From contig JALQPE010000307.1 in the NCBI GenBank assembly GCA_030407315.1, forward strand, positions 1 to 24,368: a stretch of 24,368 bases of DNA, written 5' to 3'. Each line of letters opens with the position of its first letter. The first letter of the stretch is position 1. The notes under the pieces are model-generated. The model was not told where the DNA came from and did not search any database. It was given only the letters and a program-made list of their open reading frames with translations. Shown here in pieces: positions 17,560 to 24,368 of the stretch. The stretch comes from Asparagopsis taxiformis (lineage: Eukaryota > Rhodophyta > Florideophyceae > Bonnemaisoniales > Bonnemaisoniaceae). The position numbers and the translations under genes are program-made.

Positions 17560-19741
17560 CCAGATGCGCCTAGTCGCTTCTGCGTGCTCTATCGCTTGTT
17601 TTTTCTTTTGACAATGTCGACAGCCGCGATCGCTGCGATCAGCAATCCTGTCAGACTTTCATATCTATCGTCATGTCGTCGGTCTCATAGTCGTGAAATT
17701 TTGCTCTGGAATACTTTTCAGCGGTATGCGAATCATAGTCTCCCCAGCGCAGCGCGATATCAATCCAAAACCCTGTTGAGGTACCTTCTTCACTTCCCGG
17801 AGCATATTGATCATTTGAAAAATTTGCCGAAAGCAAGGACAGTTTGGATACTAGCGACTTGTGTGCAGCGGTGACAAGAATATCGACACTGGACGAGTTC
17901 ATCTTAACAGACTTGCACGGATGAATCAATTAAATCTTGAAAATCCCCCTGCAGACAGTACAATAGAATGGGTGGAAATAACAAACGTCGAGAACTGAAG
18001 GCTTCTCATCACACCACAGCAGTTCGAGTGAGACATGTCTTTGAATGGTACATTCACGTTGTTCTTCGATGGGATTTGGTTAGCGACATTGCGATCCACG
18101 ATGAGACGAAGGGTTCCACTCAACTTGAGTAATCAATCTTCTCAGCGAAAGAATAAAGCAGTGCCGGTAGATGTACAATTAGTTCACCTAGTTCGCGAAT
18201 AGTCCGCGTTTTTCAGCTTCATACCACGGATAAGGATACTGGTTATGGTACAAGTCAGTGCCTCTCCTGAGCGCCTCAACCATATGCACTGCAATCAAAT
18301 ACACTCCCAATTGTCCACAAAGTCAACATTCATTTCTTTCAACGCACCCTGACATAGTAGATGCTCATTGATCCGATTCAGCGTCTCGCGACGATTTTCG
18401 TATGCTTGTTCGATGGGTGCTAATCCTTCCTGCTGCAATTGATTGAGAGGTGAAATAGTTGTATACTGCCCATTCAATCTTGCCAGTGGTAAAATCTCAA
18501 GATTGGCGTCATGCTTGTACGGCAATCGCGCAAACATAATGGGAGCGAAGCGGCGACTTTACAGCAATCGGACCATGAACGATTACATTATCATCCCTTC
18601 ATCAATTGAGATGTGAGGACCGTCCGTGAGATATCTGCACTGCCGCTTTGGCCCTCCATCGAGCTATAGTCGCGCCATTCCACCTCGATTCTTGCTGACG
18701 ATTGTTTTGTCAATGGTTGCACCTCGACATATTCGCTCCCGGTTGAAATGGGTGACATTACTCCACTAATCCACTTTGCAATTCACATAGCACATAGTCA
18801 TATCTCCAAGAAGACAGAGAATATTGGCCATTCACCAATTCATTCCCATCACCATCACCTTCGTCTAGCTCTCGCCCGCTAATATCACTGTGCTGAACAT
18901 GTTCAAATCTGGAGCCATATAGTAACAAATCGCTGAGGACCTTTGTAGTATAACAAACTCATTGATGAAAGATAGAAATAGTTCCGCTGTGAGCATTTGA
19001 CGTTGGCTACATTAGTCGATGGTGTCGGGAAGCAGTTGAGGAGCTGCGCGGTGGAGAGTAGCCATGATTGAGAGAACAAGGTAGAAAGGTCAGTATGAAA
19101 GGCTGTTGGTGAAAGGAGTGTCTCGCAAGGGCTTGGATTCGTAACAACAATCTGCCACAGAATTATTTTCGCGGTCGTCGTAAAGCTCCATACAGATCGC
19201 CTCCAGTGACTCAAGTTTCTTGACATGGTCCAGATAATGGAGCGGAGGTTCTTCATCGTCACAAGTTGGCAGTCCTATGCGACGAAAATGACGACAAGCA
19301 CGCTTCGTTCCCCCATCATTGTTGCCCCGTTGCGCCTGTGAGACTTGTTCGAGAACATGCGAAACTTGGCTAACAAATCGTTTGACATTCGTGATGTGAT
19401 AAAGGCCTCCACTTCGCGAAGCTGCTCCCAGGGAACCGGCATGCTTTCGGGAAGTCTCAACAGTGCACGAGGCGTATATTTGAGTGTGCTGGGATACGCT
19501 TACTTCTCTCAGTGGACATTCTTAGCGTTAATGTCGCCATGATATCTCATAGTCTTCACAAAGAATCCGGAGGTATGTCCTGTTCATGCGTATCGTTGAA
19601 CCGAGAAAAGTACCCTCTACGCACTGGCGTGCGCTTCGCGCGCGTGTATCCGATCGGCCGGAATTGTATTTGCCAGAGCAGGCAAGTCTTGGCTCGCAAT
19701 CCCCAAATATTTCCCATTCCAATATACCCATACACTCTCAC
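17560..19741 (-). pseudogene. PRP8: Prp8 (U5 snRNP spliceosome core factor) pseudogene with large internal deletions
   Basis: Minus-strand segments match Prp8 in N-to-C order. These are RGYFSRFNDTHEQDIPPDSL (about 19556-19630); LPESMPVPWEQLREVEAF (about 19405-19460); DDEEPPLHYLDHVKKLE followed by KPLRDTPF (about 19080-19265); NYFYLSSMSLLYYKGP (about 18925-18975); [16 protein letters not shown] (about 18695-18750); LPYKHDANLEILPLARL and PIEQAYENRRETLNRI (18295-18537); WYEAEKRGLF (about 18195-18230); LRLIVDRNVANQIPSKNN and FKDMSHSN (17990-18120); KMNSSSVDIL and IDIALRWGDYDSHTAEKY (17651-17929); then a weak TGLLIAAIA (about 17600-17635). Prp8 organises the spliceosome active site in the nucleus. 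Relative to the roughly 2,330-residue protein, large blocks are missing around 18780-18790 and 17926-17930, and stops or frameshifts break nearly every segment. Changes against the animal protein are mostly conservative, so much divergence predates the decay. Confidence 0.85.
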
Positions 19742-20540
19742 ATACTATGGTAGTGTAGCATGTCCTCATAACTACCGTATTCGCATTTCTATCTAGGCTT
19801 GAATACACTTTTACAGGACTGGATTATAGTGTCGCAACTGCAGAAAGAGCACCCTGTCCATACACCATTCTCCCTCTACTTCTCTGTACACTACTGAAAT
19901 GGCCATGTGCAGCGGTTGCTAGGGAAGTTGCACGGCACATGACCAAGTACAACTGAGCGTGCCATGTGTGCAACGTGTGGTCATATGAGCCAGTAGGACC
20001 ATAGTATTTCGTAAAGTATCGTAATGTACAGTGCCAAGTGGGCGAGTAGATTATGAGATTCGCTGCTGCTGAATTTTTTATTGGGTAGTTGGGGGTTGAT
20101 TTTTGGATGTAACTATGAAGGTAAACGAGGGGCTTTCGGCAAGCATTAAATACAGCATAAATTTAATAGCGATTTCAGGTAAATCGTTACTACAAGAAGC
20201 TTACCTTTGAGCTAGGCATTGTGCACTCATGAAGTGAACGCTTCCTAGAGACAGCTGTCCTGTTTAGTTTCTCGCAGTGCGTACCGATTGCAGCTTGTCC
20301 AGAAGCTACCCACAACATATAGGACACGTGTCCCATCGTCATGATACCAACTGAGGCAGAACAGAATCCATATAAACTGTTTAAAAGCTCAAAAAGCGCT
20401 CAAATCATATCCACCCGCTAGAATGAGGCTCCAATTAGCCCTTTACCAACAGCAAACATAAATCCGCAGACTTTTAAACTTTTCTGATATAAATATTTTT
20501 TTCTGAATTACTGGAAATCAGTGTTAAAACCAGAGAGGCT
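19742..20540. other. AT-leaning stretch without recognised content
   Basis: No supported gene, RNA or repeat. It separates the Prp8 remnant from the CpG-rich island. Confidence 0.3.
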
Positions 20541-21560
20541 GTAGCACCGCTTCCGGGATAGCGATACGCGCGCACGCGTCAATCGCCCTCGCTGTCGCGC
20601 ACGACGAACGGAAACAGGGAAAATTAGAGTAAGCGGTAGGTTTGGCGTCCCGTGTTTCCCCAAGCGGAGTTTCTGTTCTTCGCTGAGTTCGCACGTCGGT
20701 TCGCGCAATTCTAGGTCGAGAGACCAGTTGTAGGACCAGCCGGGATGGCGATCGCTAAGGGAGTTCTAGAATTGCAACCGTGTCAGGGCGTGTTGAACCG
20801 GATCGCGCTGGTTGAACTTGCGTTTCGCACGTCGCGCGGTCGCGGTGGCGATCGGGTGATACAACGGCGGAACGCGCAGGGATCGATTGCAACACGGGAT
20901 TCGCGGGCCGGCGCAAGCCGTGATCTCAGGGCGAGATCACCGAGTAAACTCGAGCACAACGCGATCCACACAGGGGTCGTAAATCCCTGGCCTGGTGGCG
21001 TGCGACGCAACGCGCGCTATCGCGGTGCGACGCAGTTCGACGATCGGTTTAATGCGCAGCGCGCACGCGAACGTCGGCGATCGTGAGCAACCCCGCACGC
21101 AACGTTTCAACGCAATCGGTCCTCGCGATTCGCTAAACGCTTAACTCGTAGCTGCGAAGATGCTGGCTGTTTATTGGTAAGGTGCGAAGCGGAACGACCA
21201 TTCAGAGCTAACTACTAAGGACAGGCTGTCCTTGCGTGGCCGGCCGGCGGCCGCTCGCTCGCACGCAAAAGGGAAATATTTGGGAAAAAGACTTTCGTCA
21301 TAAAAAACCCAAAAGGGGAAATAAAGGGAAATTCGTAAAAATCACTACACGTGGCGCCGGACTCACGGTTTCGTGGCAACGTTCGCGCGCACGCGCTCGT
21401 ATCGACGCTCCGTGACACGTAATCAAAACGCCACGCGTACGCTCGCTTACTAACTAACTCAGATAGATGCACGCGAATTCATCCCGATGCAATCGCAGCG
21501 AACGCGCGCGCGTCGACGAAATAAATTGCGTCACACTTCCCGCCAGCTGAGTGGTGGAAC
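20540..21560. other. CpG-rich island, possibly a foreign or retroelement fragment
   Basis: Base composition changes sharply: CGCG, GCGC, GCGATC and CGATCG-type words are dense here and rare elsewhere in the window. Arginine-rich frames on both strands (20745-21086 plus, 20783-21010 minus) look like products of composition. TGGCGCCGG at 21352-21360 resembles the start of a retroelement primer-binding site, but no flanking long terminal repeats, gag or pol frames were found. It could equally be a promoter-type CpG island, inserted DNA or an assembly join. Confidence 0.4.
21352..21373 (+). other. Primer-binding-site-like sequence
   Basis: TGGCGCCGGACTCACGGTTT begins with TGGCGCC, common in sites that pair with tRNA 3' ends next to a 5' long terminal repeat. 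No second repeat copy is present in the window, so this is weak. Confidence 0.15.
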
Positions 21561-21713
21561 CCCTGCTATTTCTACCAACGAGACATACCGGGTGTCAACT
21601 CGGCAATCGTATATGTTTCGGGTGGTAAATTTATTCAAGAGACGAATGGGCTTCGAAAAGCAGCTCAACAACGTTTTCTTGTGATCCATGGGAATAGGAA
21701 TATTCTGTTGTTG

Positions 21714-21905
21714 TCCAGGCTTCCACCATAGCCGCCACCTCCACCTCCGTTAATGGAAAGAATACCCGAACCGCACCTCAACATTTTTTTCTTCTCATCC
21801 ATGGGTACTGACATCTCACATGTTCAACATGTGAGATGTCAGTACCAGAGAAGTTCTCCAGGCTTCCTCCATAGCCGCCGCCTCCACCTCCGTTAATGGC
21901 AACAA
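21714..21905 (-). repeat. Duplicated glycine-rich coding scrap flanking a palindrome
   Basis: Two copies of a stretch of about 47 bp (about 21714-21762 and 21867-21902) read on the minus strand as INGGGGGYGGSL followed by D or E and N. They are about 150 bp apart. The glycine-rich repeat resembles structural or RNA-binding low-complexity segments; no complete gene surrounds it. The 43-bp palindrome at 21804-21846 lies between the copies. Confidence 0.5.
21804..21846. repeat. 43-bp near-perfect palindrome
   Basis: Two 21-bp arms, starting GGTACTGACATC and ending GATGTCAGTACC, are separated by a single C. This would extrude as a very stable hairpin. There is no T-tract or gene end that would make it a terminator. 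Confidence 0.9.
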
Positions 21906-22379
21906 CATCTCACCGGGCTGAAAACGGACGGACGACATTGGGTTTGTTCCGCTCCGTAGAAGTTTAGAATCTTGTTAGAAAAAAGTAAACGAAAGAGAAT
22001 GACATCTCATCTCTGTCGCAATATGTTCCATTTTCGATTTCTCGGGTTCCACACCCATCAAGGCCTGGATCGAACCCTCTTCGATGGATAGGACAGATAG
22101 TGGAAGGCTTTTAAGCCTGTGACCAAGCGGCTATTGATTGGTTGCAGGAAGGAAATTACAGAGGAAATTTAGCTGAGTACGGTGCTCGCGATAGCTGTTA
22201 GGTTAAAGTCAAATATGTGTTTCGTTTATTTTTCGTACGAAAATGCCTTGGAAAAGACGATGCTTTGTCGTTCTCTTGGAGGGAGACCGTTGCATTGCAC
22301 TCAGTTCGAGAGCATCGTCATGAAGGAGAGGATTGTTTCTGCTTGTTAGAATCGGTTTAGAGCAGATAGCTATTGCATT
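21906..22379. other. Stretch before the right outer arm
   Basis: No supported gene or repeat. A tRNA B-box-like GGTTCGATCC (minus strand, near 22063-22072) lacks a matching T-stem. Confidence 0.3.
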
Positions 22380-24368
22380 GCTGGCCAGCCCAGAAATTCT
22401 AGAATTTCGGGCAGAAAAAAATATTGCAAAAAACCTTGATTTCAGCGGGTCGATTGTGCCGTACGGCACACCCCCATCTCAAAAACATGTTCACATGTGC
22501 ATGTTTTTGAGAATAGCCCAAATTTTAATTCAAATCAAGGTGTCTAATTTGGCCACAACGGCCCCAGGAACCGGAGCCGCCGCCCCGATCGGGGCTATCA
22601 CTGGCTTCTGTAAGCACCAACTGTAAGCCAAAATTGCGTCTTACGAAGGGTCGATTTCATGCTCAACACGTCAGGGACAGGTCTTGGTCCTTGTTTCATC
22701 ATGGTCCCGCCCCACTCTCTCACGACGAACACTACGGGACGTCTGCTGGATGTTCAGCTCGATTGCATTGCTGGCCAGCCCAGAAACTATCAAATTTCCG
22801 AAAAATCAATTTGGTGGCCCAGCATCTCCTGTGCCGAAAATTCCCGCGCTCACTTCTGATATACGTCTAGACGTGTTTCGCACTTGTACGCATCAGGGAA
22901 GGCGTCATGGAAGGTTGAAACTACGCTACTTGTGTACCGCTTCGTCTGAAATAGCGAGTAGTGTTTGTTGTATAGTTGTGGAGTATGCGTCTGGTGGTTT
23001 GTAAAGATTGCAGAACGGGATAGGGATGTGGGTGGCTCTATTTTATGAATACATGAATACAAATATTCAGGGTTGACGAAGCGGAAAAGCGTACGCTCAT
23101 ACATGTTTGAGATTGCATAGTGGAGAAAATATTTACATCGAAATTTACATGGAGGAGATGGAGGTTTTAAGGATGAGGTATGAGAGGAAGAAACTTCTTC
23201 TGTGGTATGAGGAATGTTTCTGTGGGGGGGTGTGGATGGAATCTTGGGATGGGATGGTACAGGGGGAAGTGGAAATGTACGGAGTGCGGGTTTAGATTGG
23301 AGTGTGATTCGGAGAGGAGTGCCGACGAGCATATTATGGGGACTGAGGAGACGCTGCGGGGTGTTGGGGTAGTGAGGGCGGGGAGGTGTTTAGGGGGACC
23401 GTAGGAGGGTGCGGTTGAAGGCGCCGAGAGGAGGGTTTTTAGGAAAGTGAGGAGAAAGAGGCGGGAAGGGGGGTGGCGTCTGTTCAGGCTGTGGTAAGTG
23501 GGGATGTGATGGAGAAGAAGGGGTTATTGTATTTGGGGAGGGAGGGGAGTGGGAGGATGGGTGCGAAGTGGGGGTTGATTATGTGGTTCAGAGCGGGGAG
23601 GTTTCTGGGGAGACGGCGGGGAGCGGGAGTGTGGGGCCGGTGGTGTGCTGTATACGGTATCGAAGATGCGGATGGCGTGGGGGCATGGAGCAGCTGAGGG
23701 AGGGAGGGTGGAGCAGGTCGGGTACGGGATGGGGAGTGAGAGGTTTTCGAAGAGTAAGCTGCAGGGGAAATTTGTGGAGAGGGCGAAGGAGATGGTTGAA
23801 GGTAGAGGAGAGAGGGTATTGAAGAACAATACGTTGCAAAGGTGATGGGGGAGAGCATGGTCGAAGAGATAGGGGGTGTTTTTCCCTATTCTGAGGTAGT
23901 ATGAGGACTGGTTATACGAAATCTGTACGGTAGAGTTGAAAAGTAGGTATGGAATGGAGGTGTGCACCGTGGAAGCGGGGACAGGTAGCTGAAAATGCGT
24001 GCTAGAGTGGTATTGGGGGTGTTTGAGGTACAGTAGGGGGAGGTGAGCACCAACTGGAAGGGGGTGTGAGGCGAGAGGATGAAAAATTAAAGACAAAATT
24101 GGAGTCGACCGACACGGAAAAATAGAGTGGTCGCCGTGACGGATGCGGACATCCATGTCGAGCACGGCGGCAGAAATTTCTGGGGTCGAAATTTTTGAAT
24201 TTCTGAACCGGCACCCGTCCTAGGTGGACCTAGCACATGTGGACGTCCATCCCCGAGGGGGACATCCGTGGTACTAGAAACACTGAATGTCGTCCTAGTA
24301 ATACTAGACGTACTAGAACTGCATGGACGTCCGGTTCTTGGCGGACATCCAAAATACTGGAGAACATG
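22380..24368 (-). repeat. Outer inverted repeat, right arm (cut by window end)
   Basis: Reverse complement of 523-2490. It starts at the GCATTGCTGGCCAGCCCAGA unit and ends in the GGACGTCC/CTAGTA block (about 24200-24368), the counterpart of 523-690. The G-rich tract at 23200-23860 mirrors the left C-rich tract. One hairpin unit is present, compared with three in the left half of the window. Frames in it are shadows of the repeat. Confidence 0.85.
22456..22511. repeat. Hairpin plus palindrome module, copy 7 (inverted)
   Basis: Perfect GTGCCGTACGGCAC at 22456-22469 and hairpin at 22478-22511. Confidence 0.9.

Noticed and set aside
17626..20755. Cyanobacterial origin suggested by GCGATCGC sites
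   Set aside because: Only isolated sites were seen, within a Prp8 remnant and a CpG-rich island; the rest of the window is eukaryotic in character.
20745..21086. 113-residue arginine-rich frame in the CpG-rich island
   Set aside because: Long frames are open on both strands at once, as expected from GC-rich composition; no domain is recognised.
22055..22085. tRNA gene on the minus strand (GGTTCGATCC)
   Set aside because: The bases flanking the loop cannot form a five-pair T-stem and no cloverleaf fits.

Overview
The window looks like a repeat-dense nuclear segment of a eukaryote. The lineage is unresolved. Signs of a nucleus are GT-AG-like splice signals in the noncoding part, a decayed Prp8 spliceosome gene, and a transposase-like protein of the DUF7869 type that is known from eukaryotic genomes. 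The Prp8 remnant is divergent from the animal protein but mostly by conservative changes, which hints at a protist, alga or fungus-like host; this is an inference. No bacterial operon, rRNA, tRNA or CRISPR array was recognised.

Layout. Positions 1-430 hold the edge of a frameshifted DNA-methyltransferase-like gene (minus strand), followed at about 447-700 by a terminal-repeat-like block full of GGACGTCC palindromes. Positions 523-2490 are one arm of an outer inverted repeat whose partner is 22380-24368; the window ends inside that partner. Positions 1885-4062 are one arm of an inner foldback whose partner is 6686-8863, around a 2.6-kb loop (4063-6685). The arms are built from repeat units of about 0.5 kb, each with a CTCAAAAACATG/CATGTTTTTGAG hairpin and a GTGCCGTACGGCAC palindrome (seven copies in all). 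Positions 8864-11350 hold a degenerate tandem array that looks like repeated micro-exons and introns. Positions 11363-11640 are a second GGACGTCC terminal block with three 43-bp direct repeats.

The coding core is a divergent pair: a ParB/sulfiredoxin-fold protein on the minus strand (11582-13146) and a DUF7869-like putative transposase on the plus strand (about 13749-16829). Both are split by frame changes. The ParB gene runs into the terminal repeat, and the same terminal repeat sits next to the methyltransferase fragment at the left edge. The working model is a family of eukaryotic DNA transposons that carries a DUF7869 transposase, a ParB-like DNA-binding protein and a DNA methyltransferase.

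Right of the core are a multiply deleted Prp8 pseudogene (about 17560-19741, minus), a stretch without recognised content (19742-20540), a CpG-rich island (20540-21560), a duplicated glycine-rich coding scrap around a 43-bp palindrome (21714-21905), and the outer right arm.
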